Both the position numbers and the translations under genes were made by a program. A stretch of DNA of 64,000 nucleotides from Pseudomonas antarctica (GTDB lineage Bacteria; Pseudomonadota; Gammaproteobacteria; Pseudomonadales; Pseudomonadaceae): positions 5,518,001 to 5,582,000 of the forward strand of contig NZ_CP015600.1 in NCBI RefSeq assembly GCF_001647715.1, written 5' to 3'. Every line of letters starts with the position of its first letter. The stretch's first letter is position 1. Below are positions 13,994 to 23,375 of the stretch, in pieces. The notes beneath the pieces were generated by a model. The model saw only the letters and a list, made by a program, of their open reading frames with translations. It had not been told where the DNA came from and made no database searches.

Positions 13994-14066
13994 GTGCCTG
14001 AAATCCAGAGAATACGGGGGTTTCAGGGCTATTGGGGGCTTTCGAGGTTTTTTGAGTTCCAGGCTA

Positions 14067-14122
14067 TTTGGTATTCCCAATGGTATTCCCGGCTACCCGA
14101 GGCTAATCTTGGGAATACCAAA
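14067..14122. repeat. GGTATTCCC repeats before integrase (putative arm sites)
   Basis: Two direct copies of GGTATTCCC (14,070-14,078 and 14,082-14,090) and one inverted copy (14,111-14,119). The outer pair form a perfect 14-bp inverted repeat TTTGGTATTCCCAA / TTGGGAATACCAAA. Similar GTATTCCAA repeats lie at the right end of the island. They are candidates for integrase arm-binding or excisionase sites and lie directly upstream of the integrase start. Confidence 0.5.
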
Positions 14123-14143
14123 AGGTGTCATGGAGTACTTCTC

Positions 14144-15400
14144 ATGTGCGCTCAAACCACCCGCCTCTCAGACCGCCAGCTCAAGGCGATCAAACCGAAA
14201 GACAAGGATTACGTCCTCACCGATGGCGACGGGCTCCAGCTGCGAGTCAGGGTCAATCGCTCGATGCAGTGGAATTTCAACTACCGACATCCCGTCACCA
14301 AGAATCGAATCAACATGGCGCTCGGCTCCTATCCCGAGGTTTCTCTAGCGCAAGCCCGGAAGAAAACGGTTGAGGCCAGAGAGCTGCTCGCGCAGGGCAT
14401 GGACCCCAAAGCTCAGCGCAATGAGTTGCTGGAAGCAAAACGGGCGGAGACAGAACACACGTTCGAGAACGTGGCCACCGCCTGGTTCGAGCTGAAGAAG
14501 GATTCGGTTACGCCGGCGTATGCCGAAGACATCTGGCGCTCGCTCACGCTGCACGTTTTTCCAAGCATGAAATCAACGCCGTTATCGGAAGTGAACGCCC
14601 CGATGGTCATTAAGCTGCTTCGTCCGATTGAGGCCAAAGGCAGCCTCGAGACGGTTAAGCGAGTGAGCCAGCGCCTTAATGAGATCATGACCTACGGGGT
14701 CAACTCCGGAATGATCTTTGCCAACCCTCTCAGCGGCATTCGAGCGGTGTTCAAGAAACCCAAGAAAGAGAATATGGCCGCGCTACCACCTGATGAGCTT
14801 CCGGAGCTCATGATGGAAATCGCGAACGCCAGCATCAAGCGGACGACCCGCTGCCTGATTGAATGGCAACTTCATACCATGACCCGCCCTGCCGAGGCGG
14901 CCACCACTCGATGGGCAGACATCGACTTCGACAAACGCATCTGGACCATCCCTCCGGAGCGAATGAAAAAGCGTCGTCCGCACACAATCCCGCTGACCGA
15001 ACATGCACTCTCGTTATTGGAAACGCTTAAGCCCCATAGCGGGCACAGGGAATATGTGTTCCCGTCAGATAGAAACCCGCGCACCCACGCGAATAGCCAG
15101 ACAGCCAACATGGCATTGAAACGAATGGGTTTTCAGGACCGCTTGGTCAGCCACGGCATGCGCTCCATGGCCAGCACAATCCTGAACGAGCATGGGTGGG
15201 ATCCGGAACTAATCGAAGTCGCGCTGGCGCATGTCGATAAAGACGAAGTTCGGAGCGCCTACAACCGGGCGGATTACATTGAGCGCCGACGCCCAATGAT
15301 GGCTTGGTGGAGTGAGCATATTCAGAAGGCGGCAACGGGTAGCCTGTCGGCATCTGCGATCAATCAAATCAGAGACAGCAACATCGTGCCGATACGCTGA
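14144..15400 (+). CDS. P4-type tyrosine integrase
   Basis: Site-specific recombinase that inserts and excises the island at ssrA. The 418-residue protein has the DUF4102 arm-binding domain (LSDRQLKAIKPKDKDYVLTD; MALGSYPEVSLAQARK), a core-binding SAM-like domain (about 100-200) and the catalytic domain with Arg in TMTRPAEAATTRW, SHGMRSMAST, and the His/Tyr region LAHVDKDEVRSAYNRADY. Start at MCAQTTRL, preceded by GGAG; the frame extends 50 codons upstream into the repeats and ssrA terminator side, which is implausible. A broken copy of its 3' end recurs at 22,202. Confidence 0.93.
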   Translation: MCAQTTRLSDRQLKAIKPKDKDYVLTDGDGLQLRVRVNRSMQWNFNYRHPVTKNRINMALGSYPEVSLAQARKKTVEARELLAQGMDPKAQRNELLEAKRAETEHTFENVATAWFELKKDSVTPAYAEDIWRSLTLHVFPSMKSTPLSEVNAPMVIKLLRPIEAKGSLETVKRVSQRLNEIMTYGVNSGMIFANPLSGIRAVFKKPKKENMAALPPDELPELMMEIANASIKRTTRCLIEWQLHTMTRPAEAATTRWADIDFDKRIWTIPPERMKKRRPHTIPLTEHALSLLETLKPHSGHREYVFPSDRNPRTHANSQTANMALKRMGFQDRLVSHGMRSMASTILNEHGWDPELIEVALAHVDKDEVRSAYNRADYIERRRPMMAWWSEHIQKAATGSLSASAINQIRDSNIVPIR

Positions 15401-15554
15401 GCGCTCACCTGTTAGCGACAGTGGCGAAACCGGCGACAACCTGCGTAATCCGTGGCGTGCAGCATGGCGACAGAAATGGCGACTGTCGCAACTCGCTTGG
15501 TCAAATGCTATAGGCCCCGACGCCAGGCAGTGCCCATTATTGAGTCAGTCGCCA

Positions 15555-18500
15555 TCAAGCGGCCGCACTGCGTTTGATTGCGGTGATCACCGAAATGATC
15601 GCGTTGGCATCAGCGTCGCCAAACGCACCATCTAATCCCTCATGATGCAGTGCGGTAAACGGCGGCTCGTAGAGCTGGCCCGGCTCCATCACGCCCTGCC
15701 GGGTGAGACGCTCAATAATCATTTCAACAAAACGAATCTGCTGACTACTGTAACGGTTCTCGTCGAGGAATTGACCGAAAGCCTCTTTTGCGGCGTTACG
15801 GTCCAAGCCTACCAATGAGCGGATCAACAGAGTCAGCGGCTGGTCAGCGCCATAGCACTGTTCGAACTGCTCGCGACTCTGAACCGGTTCCGACTCGTAG
15901 ACAAAATGCTCCAGCTCGCTCAGATCGCTCGGCGTCAGCGGCCGGTTGAATTTGAGCTTGGCGATTGCCACGTGATTCTCGTTGCCACGGATATAGACCT
16001 CGACCTTTTTCTTGTACTGCTCCAAATTGATGCCAGTGTTGAAATCTTTCAGGTTGACCACCGTCGCTACGCCAATTTCGTCGCTCAGCACGCTATAAAC
16101 AGGGTTGCTCGGACGGCGCTCGATAAACTTGATCAGCTCGCGCATCTTGCGCCGCAGTTGCTCAAGCATCGGCAAGCGGATGTCCTGCCAGTACTCGTCG
16201 GTTTGCACGTCCTGAAGCAACGCCAGCTCAGCATGCACTGCCGGAACGCTGTCCATCACTTCTAGCTGGCTGGCCAGCTCGACCACCTTATCGCGATACG
16301 TCACGAAGTCGCTGGTCGAGCGCACTAACGCCAGCTGTAAATTCAGGCACAGGAGATCGAACAACTTGGCAGTGATGTGCTCAGGAGCGCGCTCACTCGG
16401 CAAGCCGGCGACGTGACTGCTCAGATCACCCAGCGCCGCATCATCCAGCGCATTCCAAACTTCACGCTCGGCAAAGCGGGTTACGTGCTCAAGTTCGGTA
16501 CGCACGATGAAGTTGTCCGTATTCATCGCCGCGACTTCGTCGTGCAGCTCGTCGGTCAACTCCGTGCGCAGCTCGACAAAGGCATCGTACCGGCCCCTGG
16601 TTTCCGCCAGATCACCAGACTCGCGAACTTCCTTCGGCGCTAACAACGACAGCAGATCCAGCCGCGCTTTGAACAACCGCTTGCCTAGCGGTTCGGCCGT
16701 ACCGCCCAAAGCGCCTTTAGGGTTTTCGTTGAAGTATTCGAAGTTGGCGCAGAAGTCGAAGATGGCGAACTCGCGCTTGTGTACACCCGGCGCAAACAGG
16801 TCCGGGCATAGGCGCGTGCCGCGGCCGATCATCTGCAAAAACTTCACCTTTGAGCGAACGGCCTTGAAGAACACTAAATTCAGCACCTGTGGCACGTCGA
16901 TGCCGGTATCGAGCATATCCACCGAAATGGCGATCTGCGGCTGCTTATTCAGCTTGCTGCTGAAGTCATCGATCAGGGTCTGCGCATAACTCACCGCATG
17001 GGTGATAACCCGCGCAAACTCACCCTTAAATTGCGGATAATGATGATTGAAGCGCCGGGCGATAAAATCGGCGTGCTTTTGGTTCACTGCAAAAATAATG
17101 GTCTTGCCGAGTTTGTCACCACCTTCCACTGTCAGGCCATTTTGCATCAAGTGCTTTAGCATCAGGTCAACAGTTGGCTCGTTGAACAACTGCTTGTTGA
17201 CCTCAGATGCCTGCACCTCGGTGGGGGCAAGGCCGTCTCCGCTGTAGTCACCCCAATCCAGCGATTCCCAGTGCTCTTTCTCGTCATCGGTGAGTTGATC
17301 GTAACGGATACCTTCGCGCACAAACTTGATCGGCACCGAATACGCCTTGGGCGGCACCAAATAACCGTCATCCACTGCCTCATTTAGGCCGTAGGCGTCG
17401 GTCGGCACACCGGTTTCCAAGCCGAACAGGTGATAGGTATCGCGATCCACTTCGTCACGCGGGGTGGCGGTCAGACCCACTAGATAACTGTCGAAGTAAC
17501 GGAAAATAGCGCCGTACTTCTGGTACACGCTGCGGTGTGCCTCATCGATTACGATCAGGTCAAAGTGGCCAACGCCGTACTTGCGACGGTCGCCCTCCAT
17601 CTGTTCGATCAAGCCCATCATGGTCGGATAGGTACACAGATACACCCGACCTTGGCCGTTTTTGTCGGTAACCAGGTTAACCGGACTGGAGGCCGGCAGG
17701 AACTCCTTGAAGGCGTTGGCGGCCTGCTTTACTAAGGCCACTCGGTCGGCAAGAAACAGCACACGTTTGACCCAGTTACCGCGCATCAGCAGTTCGATCA
17801 GGGCAATCGACATACGCGTCTTGCCGGTGCCGGTGGCCATGGTTAGCAAACCTGCACGGCGGCCCAAGTTCAGTGATTCGGTCATCGCTCGAATCGCCCG
17901 GTGTTGATACGCCCGCTCAACAATCTCGCTATTGATCGGCAGTTCGCGTAAGTCGGTTTGTAGGCTGCGCCGCTGAATCGCCAATTCCAGTTCATCTCGG
18001 GTATAAAAACCCTGCACTTCGCGTGGCGGTGCACGGCGGTCGTCCCACAGCCAAGTGTGATTACCGTTGCTGTAGAAAATCAGCGGCCTCTGGCCCTTCT
18101 CGGCCTCCAGGCAATCGGCGTACAACTTGGCTTGCTGCTGCCCCACGTCCGGGTCTTTCAAGCTGCGCTTGGCTTCCACCACCGCCAACGGTTTGCCATT
18201 GGCACCCCACAGCACGTAATCGACAAAACCCTCGCCTTGCCCGTTAGGCATGCCGCTGACTGGCACTTCGGCGTCAGCGTTTTTGCCCAATTCCCAACCG
18301 GCCTCGCGCAGCAGCACATCGATAAACAGACGGCGGGTGTCGGCCTCGTCGTAATCATGGTTATCCGGCACTGCGATATTGGTCGCCTTGGCCTGGGCCA
18401 GCGCCGCACGGGTGGCAACCAGTTCGGCATCCAGTCGCGCCAGCAGCGACTCGCGCTCACTCAGGCTTGCGGCTTGCTCGGCAATCGCCGCCTCGCGGGC

Positions 18501-19031
18501 TTCAAGGGTGCCATGTTGGGCTGCAATCTGTTCCTGGAATTTGGCTTCCTGCTTTTTAAGTTCCGCACGGGTAAAGGCAACTGCCTCATTCATGCTAACG
18601 AGCTGAGGCACACGTTTTTCGTCAAACGCAGCGTCGATACTTTTTGGGTCGCTGGCGCGGGTATAAGTGCGTGCCAGCCAGAACAACACGTGAAACAGCT
18701 CGCGTACCAGCCTCATTGCATCGCTGTAGCCAATCGCTTGATTGGAATGCACCGCCTGATTGCCAAACTTCTGAATCAAGCGCGTCTTTTGATGAATTTG
18801 CGGGGGCAGCAGGCGAACGAACTCCACCTGAGTCAGCAGCAGATTAAGGCCGTTGTCGTAAGGCATGCGCAGGTCGCGATCATGCTCGTACAGCCAATGC
18901 ACCGTCTGCTCCAGCGCATGACGGGTACGCATGCAACAGGCACGCGGGTCAGAATACACCAGGTGTTCCGCCCCCTTGGCCGGCTCAAACAGCGCTTTAA
19001 ATTCGGGGATGAGAAATTCAAAGTTGCTCAT
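15555..19031 (-). CDS. hsdR: Type I restriction enzyme R subunit HsdR
   Basis: ATP-driven translocase and nuclease subunit of a type I restriction system. The 1158-residue protein has an N-terminal DUF4145-like region (1-125), a coiled coil (about 150-215), the HSDR_N nuclease with D271 and E286-A-K288 (VVEAKRS), a helicase with Walker A ATGTGKT (399-405) and DEAH (496-499), motif VI QMIGRGTRL, and a C-terminal EcoEI-R-like domain. Key nuclease and ATPase residues are intact. It is the last gene of the hsdM-hsdS-hsdR set, with a helicase remnant between it and hsdS. Confidence 0.95.
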   Translation of the reverse strand: MSNFEFLIPEFKALFEPAKGAEHLVYSDPRACCMRTRHALEQTVHWLYEHDRDLRMPYDNGLNLLLTQVEFVRLLPPQIHQKTRLIQKFGNQAVHSNQAIGYSDAMRLVRELFHVLFWLARTYTRASDPKSIDAAFDEKRVPQLVSMNEAVAFTRAELKKQEAKFQEQIAAQHGTLEAREAAIAEQAASLSERESLLARLDAELVATRAALAQAKATNIAVPDNHDYDEADTRRLFIDVLLREAGWELGKNADAEVPVSGMPNGQGEGFVDYVLWGANGKPLAVVEAKRSLKDPDVGQQQAKLYADCLEAEKGQRPLIFYSNGNHTWLWDDRRAPPREVQGFYTRDELELAIQRRSLQTDLRELPINSEIVERAYQHRAIRAMTESLNLGRRAGLLTMATGTGKTRMSIALIELLMRGNWVKRVLFLADRVALVKQAANAFKEFLPASSPVNLVTDKNGQGRVYLCTYPTMMGLIEQMEGDRRKYGVGHFDLIVIDEAHRSVYQKYGAIFRYFDSYLVGLTATPRDEVDRDTYHLFGLETGVPTDAYGLNEAVDDGYLVPPKAYSVPIKFVREGIRYDQLTDDEKEHWESLDWGDYSGDGLAPTEVQASEVNKQLFNEPTVDLMLKHLMQNGLTVEGGDKLGKTIIFAVNQKHADFIARRFNHHYPQFKGEFARVITHAVSYAQTLIDDFSSKLNKQPQIAISVDMLDTGIDVPQVLNLVFFKAVRSKVKFLQMIGRGTRLCPDLFAPGVHKREFAIFDFCANFEYFNENPKGALGGTAEPLGKRLFKARLDLLSLLAPKEVRESGDLAETRGRYDAFVELRTELTDELHDEVAAMNTDNFIVRTELEHVTRFAEREVWNALDDAALGDLSSHVAGLPSERAPEHITAKLFDLLCLNLQLALVRSTSDFVTYRDKVVELASQLEVMDSVPAVHAELALLQDVQTDEYWQDIRLPMLEQLRRKMRELIKFIERRPSNPVYSVLSDEIGVATVVNLKDFNTGINLEQYKKKVEVYIRGNENHVAIAKLKFNRPLTPSDLSELEHFVYESEPVQSREQFEQCYGADQPLTLLIRSLVGLDRNAAKEAFGQFLDENRYSSQQIRFVEMIIERLTRQGVMEPGQLYEPPFTALHHEGLDGAFGDADANAIISVITAIKRSAAA

Positions 19032-19127
19032 ATCAACCGGCTGCCTTCTGTGAGTCCATCTGGTCCAGGTGCTGGCGCACGCTGCCTATTGAATCCTGAA
19101 TCCTGCGGGTAAAACTGGTGGCTCGCG

Positions 19128-19412
19128 TTAGGTCATCACCAACCGATCAATCGCGCGAGTCATGGCCACGTAAAGCAAACGCGCCTGTCGGCCTCATCTT
19201 CGCCCTTTTTCGGCATGTCACCCAGGCCAGGAACCAGCACCACCAGACCGAACTCCAAGCCCTTGCTCGAATGCATGCTGACGATCTTGACTGCATCCTC
19301 ATTGCCATACAACGCACTGCGACCCTTGGACAACTGGCCCGAGGCAAAGGCGATGTCGGCCTCACTCAACGCCCGCTCGATGCGTTGTGCCTGGGCGGTG
19401 CTCCACCCATCC
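19128..19412 (-). pseudogene. UvrD-type helicase C-terminal remnant
   Basis: Between hsdS and hsdR the minus strand encodes the tail of a UvrD/PcrA-like helicase: VKIVSMHSSKGLEFGLVVLV (motif V region) in one frame, then after a single-base frameshift near 19,195 ARLLYVAMTRAIDRLVMT and a stop (motif VI). The N-terminal helicase body is missing; the fragment begins right beside the hsdS stop codon. It is a relic of a gene once next to the restriction genes, not a working protein. Confidence 0.85.
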
Positions 19413-19419
19413 TAATTTC

Positions 19420-20586
19420 CTACAGTTCGCCGTTAAAGGCACGGTCTTGCAGGCTAGCGAAGAGGGCGTCCTGCTGTCCAACGTGTTCTTGCAGGGTGCG
19501 CTTTTGTTGTTCGATTTTTTTGGCGAGACTAGCAAATTGGCATTGCAGTTCGAGTGAAGGCACAGGCATTGGCAGTTTCCGTAAGCCAGGGCCACTAAAG
19601 TTCTGCTGCGCAGCTTGGCGCGACTTCACTGCAATAAATTTTTGAATGGATTTAGTCCGGAGTGCAGCGAATACGTATTCGGGCAAAACCGAATTATTGA
19701 CCTGAACTCGTATGAAGTATGCACCTGCGATGCTCGGCGGATCTGACGCTTGGATTAACGCAACTTTCCCAACGGTCGCACCTGTTCGTGCAAAGATTAT
19801 ATCCCCAGGCTGCAACACGAATCGCACCTGCACGTTTTCTTCCACGTCCATTCTAGGCATGGCATCAAAATCTAGTTCGCCCGTTGGACTGAGATCGGTG
19901 ATTCTGACAATCTTTATTCCGTTAAGTGAATAAGCCTCGTTATGAAAACGTGGCCCGTACTGCATGTCTAAAGCAATATCGCCGAGCGTTGTATTGCCCG
20001 GCCAGCCCTTCGGATTTGTCACCGGGTCGCCGAACATTTCCAGAAACACGGTCTGCAGCAGTTGATCGAGCTTGACGATGGCTTCGCGGCGCTTGGCGCG
20101 CAGCGCGTCGGCCTTGTCCAGAATCGCCGTGATACGGCGTTGTTCGGGAAGTGGGGGGAGCGGGACAGGTAGCTCGGCAAGCCTGGCGAATGAAATTGCA
20201 GCGCGCCGGTGCACTGATCCTTTAGAAAGTGTTGGATAAGCTGAAAGAGCCTTTGGTGACTTCAGAAAGCGCTCAAGGTAACTAGCTTCTGCTTTGGTTT
20301 CATCGATTCTAAAGACGGTATACATCGGACTTATTAGTGAGAGTTCAGGGCAAACTCCGATAGAACCTTCGTCAAGATGGATGGTTGCGTAGGCCAGCTC
20401 GCCCGCAACAACCATCTTGTACCCTTTTGTGTCTAGACTGAAAACCTGCTTCTTGAAGTACTCAAGACTCGGAACAAATCCTTGATGCTTAGTGACTGAA
20501 TAAACGGGAAGGTTCGCCTCTGAAGGAGCCCTGCGACTTATTTCATTAGCGAAATCGCCTAGTCGGGTGAGATAGGTTGAGGTCAC
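19420..20586 (-). CDS. hsdS: Type I restriction specificity subunit HsdS
   Basis: DNA recognition subunit that sets the target for methylation and cleavage. The 388-residue protein has two target-recognition domains (about 1-140 and 195-350), each followed by a conserved helix: LPPLPEQRRITAILDKADAL near 143-162 and a C-terminal one (FASLAKKIEQQKRTLQEH). The start overlaps the hsdM stop by 4 bp, so translation is coupled. The variable domains do not allow the target to be predicted. Its stop lies 8 bp from the helicase remnant. Confidence 0.94.
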   Translation of the reverse strand: MTSTYLTRLGDFANEISRRAPSEANLPVYSVTKHQGFVPSLEYFKKQVFSLDTKGYKMVVAGELAYATIHLDEGSIGVCPELSLISPMYTVFRIDETKAEASYLERFLKSPKALSAYPTLSKGSVHRRAAISFARLAELPVPLPPLPEQRRITAILDKADALRAKRREAIVKLDQLLQTVFLEMFGDPVTNPKGWPGNTTLGDIALDMQYGPRFHNEAYSLNGIKIVRITDLSPTGELDFDAMPRMDVEENVQVRFVLQPGDIIFARTGATVGKVALIQASDPPSIAGAYFIRVQVNNSVLPEYVFAALRTKSIQKFIAVKSRQAAQQNFSGPGLRKLPMPVPSLELQCQFASLAKKIEQQKRTLQEHVGQQDALFASLQDRAFNGEL

Positions 20587-22067
20587 AGCAACATCCCCTC
20601 CAGTTCATCCATCCCCTGCATAATCTCTGCCTCCAGCGCCTTCAACTCGGCCAGAATTTTATGCGGCGCTTCGTGCTGCACTTGTTCGTACACTACCTCC
20701 TTGTAGCGGTTGATTGACAGGTCGTAGTCGTTGCCGACGATTTCCGCCTTGGGCACCAGAAAGCTCTGCTCGGTACGCGCGCGGCTGGTTTCGTCGGCAC
20801 AGTTATGCCAGCGGGCGATGATGTCAGGTATGTTGTTGCTGTTATGTTTACTCGTTTCCAACTCGCTGCGTTTATCGTCCAGAGAGTAGCCGTCGGCCTG
20901 CATGTTGTAGAACCAGACGTTATCGGTGCCGCCAGAGTTGGTTTTGGTAAACAGCAAAATAGCGGTGGATACCCCAGCATAAGGGCGGAACACCCCAGAA
21001 GGCATGGAGACGATGCCGTCCAGCTTGTGCTCTTCCACTAGCATCCGTCGTAGCGTCTTGTGAGCCTTGCTGGACCCGAATAGCACGCCGTCCGGTACGA
21101 TCACCGCTGCGCGGCCTCCTGCCTTCATGAAGCGCAGGAACAGGGCGAGAAACAATAGCTCGGTCTTTTTGGTTTTAACGACCTGCTGCAGATCTTTGGC
21201 GCAGCTCTCGTAATCCAGGCTACCGGCAAACGGTGGATTAGCCAAGATTAGGCTGAACTGCCCTTCAACACCTGCGTGGCCTTCGCTGAGCGAGTCACGA
21301 TTTTCAATCGCCGGGTTTTCCACGCCGTGCAACAGCATGTTCATGGAGCCGATGCGAAGCATTGTGCTGTCGAAGTCGAAGCCGTGGAAGGTGTCATGGT
21401 TAAAGCGTCTGGCGCTGGCTTCGTCTTGGTATAGCTCGTGGCTGTAGTGAGTATTGAGGTATTCGGCAGCAGAGACCAGAAAACCGGCGGTGCCGCAGGC
21501 CGGATCACAAATGGTGTCCGACGGTTTGGGCGCCATCATCTCGACCATCAATTTGATAATGTGCCGGGGCGTACGGAACTGACCGTTCTGCCCAGCGCTG
21601 GCAATTTTGCCGAGCATATATTCGTAGAGGTCGCCCTTGGTGTCACGGTCTTCCATGGGGATGGCGTCGAGCATGTCCACCACCTTGGCCAACAGCGCCG
21701 GGTTGGGAATGGTGAAGCGCGCATCCTTCATATGCCCGGCGTAGGTCGACTCGCCATTTTCACCACCCAACGACTTGATAAAAGGGAACACCTTATCGGC
21801 AATCAGCGTGTACAGACTGACCGGATCACCCAGTGCTTTGAACGCTGCCCAGCGCAAATGCGCCTGGTAAGGGCTGAAAATCGGCTGATCAATCGGCTGC
21901 CCGGTGCGCGCGGCCTTGCGCTCTTTAACCGTCTGCAACTCGTCGAGGCGTTTAATAAACAGCAGGTAGGTCATCTGCTCGATGACTTCCATGGGGTTTG
22001 AAATACCGCCGCTCCAGAATGCATTCCAGATCTGGTCAACTTGGGATTTGATAGCGCCTGTGATCAC
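20583..22067 (-). CDS. hsdM: Type I DNA methyltransferase subunit HsdM
   Basis: Adenine-N6 methyltransferase subunit of the type I system (494 residues). N-terminal HsdM helical domain (DQIWNAFWSGGISNPMEVIEQ), SAM-binding motif DPACGTAGFLVSA (188-200) and catalytic NPPF (277-280). It is the first gene of the minus-strand hsdM-hsdS-hsdR group. With HsdS it forms the M2S1 methylase that protects host DNA. All catalytic motifs are present. Confidence 0.95.
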   Translation of the reverse strand: MITGAIKSQVDQIWNAFWSGGISNPMEVIEQMTYLLFIKRLDELQTVKERKAARTGQPIDQPIFSPYQAHLRWAAFKALGDPVSLYTLIADKVFPFIKSLGGENGESTYAGHMKDARFTIPNPALLAKVVDMLDAIPMEDRDTKGDLYEYMLGKIASAGQNGQFRTPRHIIKLMVEMMAPKPSDTICDPACGTAGFLVSAAEYLNTHYSHELYQDEASARRFNHDTFHGFDFDSTMLRIGSMNMLLHGVENPAIENRDSLSEGHAGVEGQFSLILANPPFAGSLDYESCAKDLQQVVKTKKTELLFLALFLRFMKAGGRAAVIVPDGVLFGSSKAHKTLRRMLVEEHKLDGIVSMPSGVFRPYAGVSTAILLFTKTNSGGTDNVWFYNMQADGYSLDDKRSELETSKHNSNNIPDIIARWHNCADETSRARTEQSFLVPKAEIVGNDYDLSINRYKEVVYEQVQHEAPHKILAELKALEAEIMQGMDELEGMLL

Positions 22068-22201
22068 TACTGATAACTACCTGGATTGAATTATAGGTTT
22101 ACTGCCCAGCGCAGCAACAATGCGGGCAATAGGCCAAGCCGGGAAAACGCCGGCCTGACAAGGTGCGCGCAGTGTAACGATTAGCGGGTAAGGCTGTCAG
22201 G

Positions 22202-22342
22202 TACAACCGCGCGGACGACATAGAACGCCGCCCCCCGATGATGGCTTGGTAAAGTGAGCATATCCAGAAGGCTGCCACTGGCAGCCTTCTGGCATCTGCG
22301 ATCAATAAAACGCAGGACCGCAACGCCGTGCCGATACGCTAA
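22202..22342 (+). pseudogene. Broken duplicate of the integrase 3' end
   Basis: Forty-seven codons matching the last residues of the island integrase (15,260-15,400). It reads YNRADDIERRPPMMAW, then a stop where the intact gene has a second Trp, then SEHIQKAATGSL and a tail ending VPIR. The similarity continues into the DNA after the gene (22,440-22,484 against 15,446-15,490). So an older or second element of the same family once ended here. Confidence 0.88.
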
Positions 22343-22399
22343 GCACTCAGCGGATGGCACCGGTAGAGGTAACGCCTCAGACGCAGTGACAGTTCTGTT

Positions 22400-22433
<34 letters not shown>

Positions 22434-22517
22434 ACCCACATAATCCGTGGCGCGCAGCATGGCGACAGAAGTGGCGACTGTCGCCAAACCTCCTACATGT
22501 CTGCGCTCCTCCGGCCA

Positions 22518-22562
22518 AGCCCCAGCGCATAGGAAGGCTCCGCATTCCCATGCGCTGGGGCT
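22518..22562. repeat. Perfect 13-bp inverted repeat
   Basis: AGCCCCAGCGCAT (22,518-22,530) and its exact reverse complement (22,550-22,562), separated by 19 bp. It can form a strong stem-loop. No T run follows, so it is not an obvious terminator. Confidence 0.6.
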
Positions 22563-22923
22563 CACATTTAAAAGACGACGAACGGCTCATCGTCCATCCA
22601 ACGCCACTCATGACCAAGGCATTCCTGCACCGCTGGTTGGCGCAATCGACTGCGCGCAATCCGGTTGACCCAACCATATGCGGACGATAGAAGGAACACT
22701 CAAAGCGCTGCCGTTGGCAGCTCCCAGGTGGCCCGAACCTTTGAGGCTACGCCACATCGTGGTGGTTCTTTCCCAAGTGCGATTAGCGTCCGGCGGCTCG
22801 CACGATCACTACCCATGTGATGGATGCCTACTTCTTCCAGAGCGCCCACTGCGGCAACTCATGCCCCCTCCTGGCTGCTCTGCAGCAACTTATCCGCTTG
22901 GCCATTTCTTGCGCCAACCTGTT

Positions 22924-22953
22924 GCCCGTCTCTTTCCCCCGAAAGAGACGGGC
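22924..22953. repeat. Perfect 12-bp-stem hairpin
   Basis: GCCCGTCTCTTT and AAAGAGACGGGC with a 6-nt loop. It is the strongest small hairpin in the gene-poor stretch ahead of the DUF3987 gene. Role unknown. Confidence 0.6.
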
Positions 22954-23375
22954 GCATCTCACACTGCTGCAGCCTTGCACGAATGGGGCTTTGCGGCTTT
23001 CCCCCTCGTGACAATCGGCGTGACAAACACCGAATGCTCACTCGCTACAGTGATGCAGATGATGGTGCCGCAGCCCACGGAATGGACTGCACCTGACTGA
23101 CAGTCAGGCATGCCCCGGTCATCGCCTCACTGCCTTCACCGACTCAGGATCTCGCGGCACCGGTCTCGTCAGCCAGTGCAGCCTCCACCCGCCCACTTCT
23201 TCGGAGGTGTTCAGGAGGCCAGGTCATGAGATGCCCAAGCTCCCGGTCGTAAGGAGCCGTTAGTCCCGCGTGAGTGGACAAACCTCACAGGTCGCAGGGG
23301 CCTTGATCCCTGATAACACTCAACAACCGTGGCGGGATGAGTGAGGACGAAGTCGATAACCTCGGGAGAATAGCG

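Noticed and set aside
22678..23100. 140-codon plus-strand frame in the gene-poor island stretch
   Set aside because: No ribosome site, no recognisable motif, and it spans a strong hairpin; overlapping frames on both strands are equally open.
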